Below are positions 15,905 through 24,997 of a DNA stretch of 64,000 nt, piece by piece. A program made the translations under genes and the position numbers. Origin of the DNA: CF-46 sp036274475 (GTDB lineage Bacteria > Chloroflexota > Limnocylindria > Limnocylindrales > CSP1-4); NCBI GenBank assembly GCA_036274475.1, contig DASUFO010000086.1, positions 48,892-112,891 of the forward strand, given 5' to 3'. The first letter of the stretch is position 1; each line of letters opens with the position of its first letter. The notes under the pieces are model-generated. The model was not told the DNA's origin. It made no database searches and saw only the letters and a list, made by a program, of their open reading frames with translations.

Positions 15905-17430
15905 CCGGGCCAGCCGCCGTCCGGCCGGCGCCGCCGGCGGCCCGACGGCCGGAGCCGCTCAAGCCCGTGTCCCGGAGCATCTCGCAGGTCGGGATCGCGC
16001 TGACCGTCGCGTTCGCGATCCTCGCCGGCGGCGCCGGCTTCTGGCAGGTGTTCCAGTCGGAGGAGCTGTCGACGGCCCCCGACAACCCGGCCGTGATCGC
16101 TGCGGCCCGCAACGTGATCCGGGGCGAGATCGTCGACCGGGACGGGACGGTCCTCGCGATGAACAAGACCGATTCGAACGGCGACCCCTATCGCCTCTAC
16201 GCCGATCGTGTCGTCGCCCCCGTCGTCGGCTATGCCAGTCGCCGGTATGGCACGGCCGGCCTCGAGCGCTCGTACGGCGCGGCGCTCACCGGGCTGAACG
16301 ACCCCGACCCGATCCGGAACCTGCTCAGGAAGTTCCAGGCCGACCCGTACGACCCGCAGACGCTGACGCTGTCGCTCTCGCTGCCGCTCCAGCGCGCCGC
16401 GGTGCGCGGCCTCGGCGCCGACAAGGGCGCCGTCGTCATGCTCGACCCGCGGACCGGCGAAGTCCTCGCCCTCGCGTCGACGCCGATCTACGACGCTTCG
16501 GCGATCGCCAACCCGGACACCCAGGAGGCCGGGTTCGCGGCGGTCCGCGACAACCGCGACGAGCCGCTGCTCACCAGGGCGACACAGGGTCAGTACGTGC
16601 CGGGCTCGGTGTTCAAGATCGTCACCGCAATCGCCGGCGTCGGATCGGGCTCGATCGACGCCAACACGACGTTCGAAGAGCAGCCCCAGGCCGAGCGCGA
16701 CGGTCTCGTCGTCAACGGCTTCCGGATCCGCGAGCATGCCGGCGTCCCGGCCCGGACATTGGACCTCGCCGCTGCGACGGAAGTCTCGTCGAACATCTGG
16801 TTCGCGCTTGCGGGTTTGCGCACGGGCGGCGACAACCTGAGCGAGTACGCTGGGCGCATGGGCTTCGGTGAACCGCTGCCGTTCGACCTGCCGACGAAGC
16901 GGTCGCAGGTGACGAAGGGCGATGGGTCCGCGCCGGGCGGCTTCGTGGACGACACGGAGCTCGCGAACGCGTCGTACGGCCAGGCTCGGACGCTCGTGAC
17001 GCCGCTCCAGATGGCGCTCGTGGCCGCGACCGTCGCGAACGACGGTCAGCTGATGACGCCGCACCTCGTCACCGCGATGACCGGCAAGCAGGGCACGCGC
17101 ACGATCGATCCCCGGCGGCTCGAGCGCGTCATCTCGCCGGATCAGGCCGCCCAGATCAAGGCCGCGATGGTTCGGGCCGTCGAGGGCGACCTCGGCCGGC
17201 AGTTCACCTCGGGGGCGAAGGTCCGCGGCGTCACGACCGCCGGCAAGTCGGGCACGGCCGAGCTGGGCGGCGAGGGCGCGCCGCACTCGTGGTTCATTGG
17301 CTTCGCGCCGGCCGAGAATCCGACGATCGCCATCGCGGTCCTCGTCGAACGCGGCGGTCGCGGCGGGGAGCGCGCCGCGCCGCTGGCGGGCTCGCTGATG
17401 TCGACGTACTTCGAGATGTTCGGCCGGTGA
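15901..17430 (+). CDS. pbpA: Class B penicillin-binding protein (PbpA-like transpeptidase)
   Basis: 509-residue membrane-anchored D,D-transpeptidase that crosslinks peptidoglycan. An N-terminal helix (about residues 28-50) precedes the pedestal (RGEIVDRDGTVLA) and the transpeptidase domain. All three catalytic motifs are intact: SVFK (S236 nucleophile, K239), SSN (S296-N298) and KSGT (K449-T452). The short pedestal resembles actinobacterial PbpA more than FtsI. ATGA overlap with the SEDS gene indicates coupled synthesis of the glycosyltransferase-transpeptidase pair. A small membrane protein gene overlaps its stop (GTGA). Confidence 0.95.
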   Translation: MTGPAAVRPAPPAARRPEPLKPVSRSISQVGIALTVAFAILAGGAGFWQVFQSEELSTAPDNPAVIAAARNVIRGEIVDRDGTVLAMNKTDSNGDPYRLYADRVVAPVVGYASRRYGTAGLERSYGAALTGLNDPDPIRNLLRKFQADPYDPQTLTLSLSLPLQRAAVRGLGADKGAVVMLDPRTGEVLALASTPIYDASAIANPDTQEAGFAAVRDNRDEPLLTRATQGQYVPGSVFKIVTAIAGVGSGSIDANTTFEEQPQAERDGLVVNGFRIREHAGVPARTLDLAAATEVSSNIWFALAGLRTGGDNLSEYAGRMGFGEPLPFDLPTKRSQVTKGDGSAPGGFVDDTELANASYGQARTLVTPLQMALVAATVANDGQLMTPHLVTAMTGKQGTRTIDPRRLERVISPDQAAQIKAAMVRAVEGDLGRQFTSGAKVRGVTTAGKSGTAELGGEGAPHSWFIGFAPAENPTIAIAVLVERGGRGGERAAPLAGSLMSTYFEMFGR

Positions 17431-17720
17431 CCCACCACCACGACGACGAGAATGCCGGCGAGCCGATCGCCCAGCCCCACGACGCGCCGGAGCGCGCGGT
17501 CGACGTCCCCGACGATGCCTCACTGACCGCGGAGGAGCGGGAGCGCCGGCCGATGCTGGAGCGCCTCGGGCTGGCGGGGATCGCCGTCGTCATGGCGATC
17601 CTGTTCGGAATCGTCGGGGTCGCGGCCGTTGCCGGCGGGGAGTACATCCTCGGGGCCATGGGCTTCGTCGGCTGCATGATGACGCTGGTCGTTGGCGGGA
17701 TCACGCTGCTCCGCGGCTGA
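17427..17720 (+). CDS. Small membrane protein ending the cell-wall operon
   Basis: 97 residues, family not recognised. A polar, His/Asp/Glu-rich N-terminal half (VTHHHDDENAGEP) is followed by two hydrophobic segments (about residues 48-70 and 73-95) with a short turn, so a two-helix hairpin with cytoplasmic N-terminus is likely. The GTG start overlaps the PBP stop by 4 nt (GTGA), which makes co-translation likely and suggests a role linked to the SEDS-PBP pair. No catalytic residues are apparent. Confidence 0.8.
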   Translation: MTHHHDDENAGEPIAQPHDAPERAVDVPDDASLTAEERERRPMLERLGLAGIAVVMAILFGIVGVAAVAGGEYILGAMGFVGCMMTLVVGGITLLRG

Positions 17721-17941
17721 GCGTTGCGGTCGCCGATGTCCGCGAAACCAATCAAAGAATGAACGATTCGGCTGTTTCCGACGCCCTTATGTTCAGAGCG
17801 GGTCCGGCTTGCCGGGGCCTAGCGACGGCCGGCCCGCGGAGTGGAGGGCTCACGCGACCCGCAACACCGGACGAGACGCCGGAGAGACGCTCGCGATCCA
17901 CGGTCACCGTCACCCCGCGAACCCGAAACGCGTCCCCGACG

Positions 17942-17947
17942 TACTAT
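17942..17947 (+). promoter_or_regulatory. -10-like TACTAT upstream of the MoxR operon
   Basis: TACTAT 52 nt before the MoxR ATG, within the largest gene-free stretch (17721-17999, 279 nt). The first 70 nt of that gap are AT-richer than average; no confident -35, hairpin or RNA is seen there. Confidence 0.35.
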
Positions 17948-17999
17948 CCTGCGACACCCCAGACCTGCCACCGTCGCTTTCGATTCCCCGAGGAGCCTG

Positions 18000-19019
18000 A
18001 TGTCGAACCTTGAGCAGACGGGCGAGAAGGTCCTCGCCAACGTCGAGCGCGTGATCGTCGGCAAGCACCACGAGGTCCGACTCGCGCTCGTCGCACTCCT
18101 CTGCCGCGGCCACCTCCTGATCGAAGACGTCCCGGGCACTGGCAAGACCGTGCTCGCAAAGGCGATCGCCCGCAGCCTCGGCTGCAGCTTCCGGCGGATC
18201 CAGTTCACGCCGGACCTGCTCCCGTCGGACGTGACCGGTCTCTCGATCTTCAACCAGAAGGTCCAGGAGTTCGAGTTCCGGCCGGGCCCGATCATGGCCC
18301 AGGTCGTCCTCGCCGACGAGATCAACCGGGCGACGCCCAAGACGCAGTCGAGCCTGCTCGAGTGCATGGAAGAGCGCCAGGCGACGATCGACGGCACGAC
18401 CTATGCGATGCCCGACCCGTTCCTTGTCATCGCGACCCAGAACCCGATCGAATACGAGGGCACGTTCGCGTTGCCGGAGGCGCAGCTCGACCGGTTCATG
18501 CTGCGGATCCGGCTCGGCTACCCGCAGCCGATCGAGGAGGTCCTCATCCTCGACGAGCAGAAGCGATCGCATCCGCTCGAAGAGCTCGAGGTCGTGTGCT
18601 CGGTCGACGAGCTCCAGGCGATGCAGAAGGCGATCCGCGACATCTACGTCGACTCGACCGTCGCCGACTACATCGTCCGGCTGGTGAACGGCACGCGGAC
18701 CCACCCCGACGTCTATCTCGGTGCGTCGCCGCGCGGCTCGATCGCCCTGTACCGGGCCGGCCAGGCGCTGGCCGGGCTGCTCGGTCGCGACTACGTGATC
18801 CCCGACGACATCAAGGCGCTCGCGGAGCCGGCCCTGGCTCACCGACTGATCATCAAGACGAGTGCCTCGATCCACGACGTCCAGTCGGCCAATGTCGTCC
18901 GCGAGCTGCTCGACAGCACCCCGATCGACGGCATCCGGCCCACGGGCGGCCCGGACCGTCCGAAGGTCGGGGCGACGGCCGTCAGCGCGCCCAGCCCCGC
19001 AGCCGGCCAAGGCGCGTAG
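18000..19019 (+). CDS. MoxR-family AAA+ ATPase
   Basis: 339-residue AAA+ chaperone-like ATPase. The ATG at 18000 is preceded by GAGGAG at about 5 nt. The P-loop EDVPGTGKT (about residues 42-50), the Walker B region VLADEINRATPKTQSSLLE, and the sensor ATQNPIEYEGTFALPEAQLDRF are diagnostic of MoxR ATPases. These proteins usually act with DUF58/VWA partners in assembly or maturation of protein complexes. The order MoxR-DUF58-transglutaminase here is a widely conserved cluster. The C-terminal 25 residues are a disordered Pro/Ala tail. Confidence 0.95.
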   Translation: MSNLEQTGEKVLANVERVIVGKHHEVRLALVALLCRGHLLIEDVPGTGKTVLAKAIARSLGCSFRRIQFTPDLLPSDVTGLSIFNQKVQEFEFRPGPIMAQVVLADEINRATPKTQSSLLECMEERQATIDGTTYAMPDPFLVIATQNPIEYEGTFALPEAQLDRFMLRIRLGYPQPIEEVLILDEQKRSHPLEELEVVCSVDELQAMQKAIRDIYVDSTVADYIVRLVNGTRTHPDVYLGASPRGSIALYRAGQALAGLLGRDYVIPDDIKALAEPALAHRLIIKTSASIHDVQSANVVRELLDSTPIDGIRPTGGPDRPKVGATAVSAPSPAAGQGA

Positions 19020-19049
19020 CGTCATTCCAGGGCACCGGAGCAAGCCCGG

Positions 19050-20306
19050 ATGATGCGGCGGATCCAGCTCCTCGTCATCGCGGCGATCCTGCTGATCGCC
19101 GCGTTCTCGACCGGGCTGGAGTTCCTGTTCTACCTCGTCTACCTCGCGATCCTCGTGATCGGCGGGTCGTATGTCGTCACCCGCCTGGGCCTGTCCGATC
19201 TCGAGGCCGGCTACGCGGTCAGCCAGCTGAACGGCCACGTCGGCGACCGGATCCGGGTGACATACACGCTCCGCAACACGAGCCGCATCCCGAAGCCCTG
19301 GCTCGAGGTCCACAACCCCACGACCCTTCCTGGCGGACTGCCCGGCCGGGCGATCCCGCTCGGCCCGCGCGCCGAGCGCTCGTGGCTCGTCCGTGTCCCG
19401 CTTGTCCGACGCGGCCACTTTCGGATCGAGCCGCTCCAGATCAGGACGGGCGACCCGTTCGGATTCTTCGAGGCATCGGCGACCGTCGGCCAGGGTGTTG
19501 CGGTCGTGGTCTATCCCCGAATCGAGCGGATCCCGATGTGGCGGCTGCCTGCGGCGAACGTCGAGGGCACGAACGCCGCGCCCGAGCGGACGCTCCAGAC
19601 GACACCGCTTGCCACGACGGTCCGGCCGTGGGCGCCCGGCGACAGCTTCAACCGGATCCACTGGCCGGCGACGGCGCGCCACGGCGAGATCCAGGTCAAG
19701 GAGTTCGAGCTCGAGCAGACCGCCGACGCCTGGATCATCCTCGACCTCGATCGCTCGGTCCAGGCCGGTCGCGGCGACGAGTCGACCGTGGAAGTCGCCG
19801 TTCGCGTCGCCGCGTCGGTCGCGGACAAGGCGATCCTCGAGAACCGGGCCGTCGGGCTCACGGTCAACGCCCATCGGACAGCGATCCTGCCCGCCGACCG
19901 TGGCGCCCGTCAGCACCTCAAGGTGATGCAGCTCCTCGCCGCCGTCGATGGTGACGGCGCAACGCCGCTCGTCGAAACGCTGGTGAACACGGCCGGCCGG
20001 TTGCGCCGCGGCATGACCGCGATCCTGATCACGGCCTCGACCGACGCGACGTGGATCCGGCCGATCGCGGCCCTCCGCTCGCGGGGCATCGGCACCGTCG
20101 TCGTGACGCTCGACGCGGCTGCGTTCGACCGGGTGCTGCGCGCCGAGCGAGAGCGAGCGGGAGAGTCCCTGCCGCCGCTCGACCCGGCCGTCGAGGAGCA
20201 GCGGGCCCAGCGAGCGCGGGCACTCCGCCATGCCCTCGCCGAATACGAGCTCAAGGTTCACACCGTCTCGCCGGGTCAGGTGCTCGGGGAGGCGCTCGTC
20301 GGATGA
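19050..20306 (+). CDS. DUF58 domain protein
   Basis: 418 residues. Two N-terminal hydrophobic segments (about 5-42) anchor a beta-rich extracytoplasmic-type region (YTLRNTSRIPKPWLEV), and the DUF58 signature follows: VRPWAPGDSFNRIHWPATARHGEIQVKEFE. The C-terminal half is VWA-like (DAWIILDLDRS). DUF58 proteins pair with MoxR ATPases; their molecular job is not settled. ATG at 19050 (a second ATG follows immediately) with GGAG about 9 nt upstream. The TGA overlaps the first transglutaminase start by 4 nt. Confidence 0.93.
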   Translation: MMRRIQLLVIAAILLIAAFSTGLEFLFYLVYLAILVIGGSYVVTRLGLSDLEAGYAVSQLNGHVGDRIRVTYTLRNTSRIPKPWLEVHNPTTLPGGLPGRAIPLGPRAERSWLVRVPLVRRGHFRIEPLQIRTGDPFGFFEASATVGQGVAVVVYPRIERIPMWRLPAANVEGTNAAPERTLQTTPLATTVRPWAPGDSFNRIHWPATARHGEIQVKEFELEQTADAWIILDLDRSVQAGRGDESTVEVAVRVAASVADKAILENRAVGLTVNAHRTAILPADRGARQHLKVMQLLAAVDGDGATPLVETLVNTAGRLRRGMTAILITASTDATWIRPIAALRSRGIGTVVVTLDAAAFDRVLRAERERAGESLPPLDPAVEEQRAQRARALRHALAEYELKVHTVSPGQVLGEALVG

Positions 20307-22615
20307 CCTCGGAACCGCGCCGCCTGCGACTCCCAGCCGCGCCCGAGGAGGGTTGGTTGACCCTCGTGCTGCTCGGCGTCATGGGCCTGATGATGGCCCA
20401 GGCGATCGACGACACCGCCTGGGTCCTGGGCGACGGCGAGCTGACGAACTTTCTGTGGGTCGCGACGCTCGGCGGTCTGCTTGCCGGGTTCGTCGGATCG
20501 AAAGTCGGCTGGAGCCGCTGGGTTGCGAATGCGCTCGGGGCAGCATTCGCGGCGCTGATCGTGCCGATCCTGGTCGGCCAGACGATCGAGCCCGACAAGG
20601 GCCTTGCGTTCCAGTACGTCGCCGTTCACGACGCCGTCTTCGGCGCGTGGCGCGACCTCATCATCCTCGGCCTGCCGCGAACGATCCAGACCGGCCACCA
20701 CCTGCTCGTCCTCGGCCTGATCTGCTGGGGAACGGGACAGTTCGCCGCGTCCGCGGTGTTCCGGCACCATCGGCCACTGAGCGCCGTGGTCGTCATGGGC
20801 GCCGTTCTCGTCGCGAACATGGCGGCGACCCTCCACGAGCAGATCATGTTCCTCGTCGTATTCAGCATCGCCGCGCTTGGCCTGCTCACGAAGCTCCACG
20901 CACTCGACGAGCAGGCGACGTGGGCGCGGCGGCGAATCGGCGATCCCTCGGCGGTCGGGTCGATCTACCTCCGGGGTGGGATCGCGTTCATCGGCCTCGC
21001 GGTCGTCGCCGCATTCGCGCTCACCCAGGCTGCCTCGTCGAGCCCGCTCGCCGGTGCGTGGGAGGACCTGAAGCCGTGGCTGCTCGACGTCAGCTCGTCG
21101 ATCCAGCGCTTCCTGCCGACGCTCGAAGACAGCCGCGGGATCGGCGGCGTCCGGTTCGGACCACGGGCAACGGTGATCGGGTCGTGGACGACTGATGGCG
21201 GGCTTGCGGTGACCGTCCAGCGCACCCCCGGCGACAACACGCACTACTACTGGCGAGCGGTCGCCTATGACCGGTACGACGACACCGGCTGGCAGTGGTC
21301 CGACGACGCGGGCGCGAACCGCATTCCCCGCCTGGCAGGCGAGGAGCTCCTCCGGGGAACGGCCGACGACGTGCTGACGCCCGGAACGAAGGACGTGACG
21401 TTCCAGATCACGCCCTACGACCTTCACGGCACGTTCGCGATCAGTCCGCTCGCGCCGCTGATGCTGGATCGCGATTCCACGCTCGAAGCGACGGCGGACG
21501 ACGACTACTTCCAGGCCGTGGAGATCACCGGCCACGATTCGTATTCGGTGACGGCGCGCGTCCCGCTCATCGGCGACAAGGACGGCGGACTCACCGAGAA
21601 CAAGCTCCGCGCGGCCGGCGACGCGTACCCGCCCGCGCTCAAGGCCCGGTACACCCAGCTGACGCCGAAGGCGGTCGGCCCGGAGGCCCAGCAGGTCCTC
21701 GACGATGTCCTGCTCAAGCTCAAGGACGACGACATCGCCGAGACGCCCTACGACATCGCTGCGGGCCTCGTGACCGAGCTCCAGGACAACGAACGGTTCA
21801 CGTACGACCCCACGGTCCTCGACATTCACGCCCAGTGTGGCGAGCTCAGCGTCTCGGAATGCTTCGCGACGTATCGCCGGGGCTACTGCGAGCACTACGC
21901 GACGCTCATGACCGTGCTCCTCCGCGAGAAGGGCATCCCCGCCCGGTTCGTCGAGGGTTTCCTGCCCGGCGACCTCGACGAGCGGACCGGCATCGAGCAG
22001 GTCCCGAATTCCGCGGCTCACGCCTGGGTCGAGGTCTTCTTCCCAGGGACTGGCTGGGTGTCGTTCGACCCGACCGGAGGCGGCGTCAGCGCGTCCTCGC
22101 CGCTGCCATCGGGAAGACCGGTTGCGAGCGCCCCGCCGAGCCGGTTCCCGAGCCTCAATCCGTTCCCGTTCGACGATGACCTGGGCTCGCGCGATCCGAG
22201 CGCCGTCCCGCCGACCCGCGGCGGCAATGGCGGCATCGGGCCGGGCGGCGTCCTGCTCATCGTCGCGGTCCTTCTGATCGCGGTCGGACTCACCGCCTTC
22301 CTCGTCTGGCGGCGCGGCCCGCGCGGCCCGCTCACGCCGGAGGGCGCGTGGCTCGGCATCGGCAAGCTGGCCTCGCGATTCGGTTTCGGGCCGCGGCCGA
22401 CACAGACCGCCTACGAGTACGCGACCGCCCTCGGCGAAGTGATGCCGGCGATCCGGCCCGAGCTCGAGACGGTCGCGACGGCCAGCGTCGAGGTCAGGTA
22501 CGGCGGCCGGGTGATGGCCGACGACCGGCTGCAGGCGATCCGCGACGCGTACTCGAAGCTCCGAGTCAAGCTCCTGCGGCTGCTGTTCCGGCGCCGCGAC
22601 CGAAGACGGCGCTAG
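20303..22615 (+). CDS. TgpA-like membrane transglutaminase, copy 1
   Basis: 770 residues. An N-terminal block of about seven membrane helices (residues 18-245), a large extracytoplasmic region with a transglutaminase core, then a C-terminal helix (about 640-660) and a basic cytoplasmic tail with a DUF4129-like segment (TQTAYEYATALGEV). The cysteine-protease-like triad is intact: C529 in RRGYCEHYATLM, H573 in AHAWVEVFFPG and D589 in SFDPTGG. Two further Cys (about 512 and 520) lie just before the active site. ATGA coupling to DUF58. Family members act at the cell envelope; the substrate is unknown. A close paralogue follows directly. Confidence 0.93.
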   Translation: MTSEPRRLRLPAAPEEGWLTLVLLGVMGLMMAQAIDDTAWVLGDGELTNFLWVATLGGLLAGFVGSKVGWSRWVANALGAAFAALIVPILVGQTIEPDKGLAFQYVAVHDAVFGAWRDLIILGLPRTIQTGHHLLVLGLICWGTGQFAASAVFRHHRPLSAVVVMGAVLVANMAATLHEQIMFLVVFSIAALGLLTKLHALDEQATWARRRIGDPSAVGSIYLRGGIAFIGLAVVAAFALTQAASSSPLAGAWEDLKPWLLDVSSSIQRFLPTLEDSRGIGGVRFGPRATVIGSWTTDGGLAVTVQRTPGDNTHYYWRAVAYDRYDDTGWQWSDDAGANRIPRLAGEELLRGTADDVLTPGTKDVTFQITPYDLHGTFAISPLAPLMLDRDSTLEATADDDYFQAVEITGHDSYSVTARVPLIGDKDGGLTENKLRAAGDAYPPALKARYTQLTPKAVGPEAQQVLDDVLLKLKDDDIAETPYDIAAGLVTELQDNERFTYDPTVLDIHAQCGELSVSECFATYRRGYCEHYATLMTVLLREKGIPARFVEGFLPGDLDERTGIEQVPNSAAHAWVEVFFPGTGWVSFDPTGGGVSASSPLPSGRPVASAPPSRFPSLNPFPFDDDLGSRDPSAVPPTRGGNGGIGPGGVLLIVAVLLIAVGLTAFLVWRRGPRGPLTPEGAWLGIGKLASRFGFGPRPTQTAYEYATALGEVMPAIRPELETVATASVEVRYGGRVMADDRLQAIRDAYSKLRVKLLRLLFRRRDRRRR

Positions 22616-22666
22616 ACCGGGATCCGCGACGTGAGGGGCGCTGACCGCCGGCGAGACCCTCCTCGG

Positions 22667-24997
22667 ATGACGCCGGGCTTCCCTCGGCGAGTGGCGGGCG
22701 GTCCCAACGAGGGCTGGCTCACCCTGGTCTTCGTTGCGCTGATGGCGCTGGCCATGGCGACGGCCATGGACGATGCGGCCTGGGTCCTCGGAACGAGCGA
22801 GCTCACGGACTTCCTCGCGATCGCGACACTCGGCGGCGTGCTCGCCGGGTTCGTCGGCTCGAAGGTCGGTTGGAACCGGTGGGTCGCCCACGCGGTCGGC
22901 GCGGCGTTCGCGGCGCTGACGGTGCCACTCCTCGTCGGTCAGGCGCTCGTGCCCGGCGCCGGGTTGGCCGCGGGGTTCGCGGCGACGGCGGAACATGCCG
23001 TCGAGGCGTGGCGGCACCTCATCGTCCTCGGGCGCGAGACGACGCCGGCGTACGGCCATCACCTCTGGATCCTCGGCCTGCTCTGCTGGGGAACGGCGCA
23101 GTTCGCGGCCGCCGCGGTGTTCCGGCATCGCCGACCGCTCAATGCCGTGGTTTCGACCGGCGCGGTGCTCGTCGCGTGCATGGCCGCCACGGAGCACGTC
23201 CAGATCTGGTTCCTCGTGGTCTTCAGCGTGTCGGCGCTCTTCCTGCTGGCCCGGCTCCATGCGCTGGAGGAGCAGTCGACGTGGATGCGACGGCGCATCG
23301 GCGATCCGACGGCGATCCGTGCGATCTACCTGCGGGGCGGTCTCGTGTTCACGTCGCTCGCCGTCGCCGGCGCCCTGGCGTTGACGGCGGCCGCAACCTC
23401 GAAGCCGCTTGCGGGCGCGTGGGACGAGCTGAAGCCACTGATCCTCGACGTCGGCGGCGCGCTCCAGCGATTCCTGCCAACGCTCGAGGGCGGACGGGGC
23501 ATCGGCGGCTCGCGCTTCGGGCCGCAGGCGATCATCGGGGGGACGTGGACATTCAGCGACGGCGTCGCGGTGACGATCGAGCGGCCGCCCGGCGACGACT
23601 ATCCCTACTACTGGCGCGTCGTCGCGTTCGACAAGTTCATCAACAGCGGCTGGGAGTGGACCGGTGGCGACGACACGGTCCCGGTGCCTCGGGATGCGGG
23701 CGACGAGCTCTTCGAAGGCTCGCTCGACCAGGTGGCGGCGCCCGGAACCCACGACGTCTCGTTCCGCGTGACGCCGGTCGACCTGATCGGTTCGTGGGCC
23801 GTCAGCCCGCTCTCGCCGCTCACGGTCGACCGCGCCTCGGTCCTGCTGGGTGCCGGCGGCGAGGGCTTCTTCCAGGCGGTCGATGTCCCGGGCTCCGGGC
23901 CGTACACGATCACCGCTCGTGTCTGGCTGGAGGGCGACGAGAACGGCGGCCTCACGCAGAACAAGCTCCGCGCGGCGGGCACGGCGTACGCGCCCGCGCT
24001 GGTGTCGCGATACACGCAGCTGACGCCGGAGGCGGTCGGACCGAACGCCGCGCGCGTCCTCGAACAGGCACGCCGGCGCGTCGCCGCCAAGGGCATCGGC
24101 GAGACGCCGTTCGATCTCGCGATCGCGCTCCAGGACGAGCTCCGCTCGAGCAGCTTCCATTACGACAAGACCGTCACGGAGATCCAGGCGAAGTGCGGCG
24201 ACCTCAGCAGGTCGGAGTGCTTCGCGACCTACAAGCGCGGCTTCTGCCGCCATTACGCCACGCTGATGGCGGTTCTGCTCCGCCACGAGAAGGTCCCGGC
24301 ACGGGTCGTCGAGGGCTACCTGCCAGGCGACGTGGACGAATCGACCGGCATCGAGTCCGTTCCGAACGGGGCGGGCCACGCGTGGGTCGAGGTCTACTTC
24401 CCGGGCGTCGGCTGGTATCCGTTCGACCCGACCGGGAGCGATGTGTCCGAGACGCACGACCTGCCGGAGGGGCGGGTGGTGCCGAGCGCCCGGCCGAGTC
24501 TCTTCCCGAGCATTGCGACCGGTTCGGACGGCCCGGATGGCCCGTCTCGCAGGCCGAGCGCGGTCCCACCGACGACCGGACCGAATCGCCCGACCGCGCC
24601 CGGTGGCTTCGTCGTCATCACGCTCGTCATGCTCGTGGCCATGGCGCTGATCGCATTCCTTGCGTGGCGCCGCGGCTCGCGCCGGCCCGTCACGCCAGAA
24701 GGTGCCTGGGCCGGGATCGGCAGGCTCGCCGCTCGACTCGGATTCGGCCCGCGACCGACCGAAACCGCCTTCGAGTACGCGTCGGCGCTTGGCGACGTCC
24801 TGCCGCAGATGCGGCCGGATCTCGAAGCGGTCGCGCAGGGCAGGGTCGAGGTCGCGTATGGCGGCCGGGTCCTCGACAACGACCGGATCCAGGCGATCCG
24901 GGCGGCCTATCGAACGCTTCGGGTCGGACTCCTGCGGCTCGTTCTCAGGCGCAGGGAGCGCCGCCGCCAGGCCGCCCAGCTGGAGCGCCGCCGCTAG
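22667..24997 (+). CDS. TgpA-like membrane transglutaminase, copy 2
   Basis: 776 residues, colinear with copy 1 over its whole length: same helical block (EGWLTLVFVALMALAMATAMDDAAWVLG), same central region and the same triad context (KRGFCRHYATLM, GHAWVEVYFPG, PFDPTGS). By eye about half of residues are identical. The active-site Cys, His and Asp are all retained, so it is not a dead copy. It starts 51 nt after copy 1; the ATG at 22667 is chosen because the protein then begins like copy 1. The TAG stop is shared, as CTAG, with the convergent phosphatase gene. The divergence implies an old tandem duplication. Confidence 0.92.
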   Translation: MTPGFPRRVAGGPNEGWLTLVFVALMALAMATAMDDAAWVLGTSELTDFLAIATLGGVLAGFVGSKVGWNRWVAHAVGAAFAALTVPLLVGQALVPGAGLAAGFAATAEHAVEAWRHLIVLGRETTPAYGHHLWILGLLCWGTAQFAAAAVFRHRRPLNAVVSTGAVLVACMAATEHVQIWFLVVFSVSALFLLARLHALEEQSTWMRRRIGDPTAIRAIYLRGGLVFTSLAVAGALALTAAATSKPLAGAWDELKPLILDVGGALQRFLPTLEGGRGIGGSRFGPQAIIGGTWTFSDGVAVTIERPPGDDYPYYWRVVAFDKFINSGWEWTGGDDTVPVPRDAGDELFEGSLDQVAAPGTHDVSFRVTPVDLIGSWAVSPLSPLTVDRASVLLGAGGEGFFQAVDVPGSGPYTITARVWLEGDENGGLTQNKLRAAGTAYAPALVSRYTQLTPEAVGPNAARVLEQARRRVAAKGIGETPFDLAIALQDELRSSSFHYDKTVTEIQAKCGDLSRSECFATYKRGFCRHYATLMAVLLRHEKVPARVVEGYLPGDVDESTGIESVPNGAGHAWVEVYFPGVGWYPFDPTGSDVSETHDLPEGRVVPSARPSLFPSIATGSDGPDGPSRRPSAVPPTTGPNRPTAPGGFVVITLVMLVAMALIAFLAWRRGSRRPVTPEGAWAGIGRLAARLGFGPRPTETAFEYASALGDVLPQMRPDLEAVAQGRVEVAYGGRVLDNDRIQAIRAAYRTLRVGLLRLVLRRRERRRQAAQLERRR

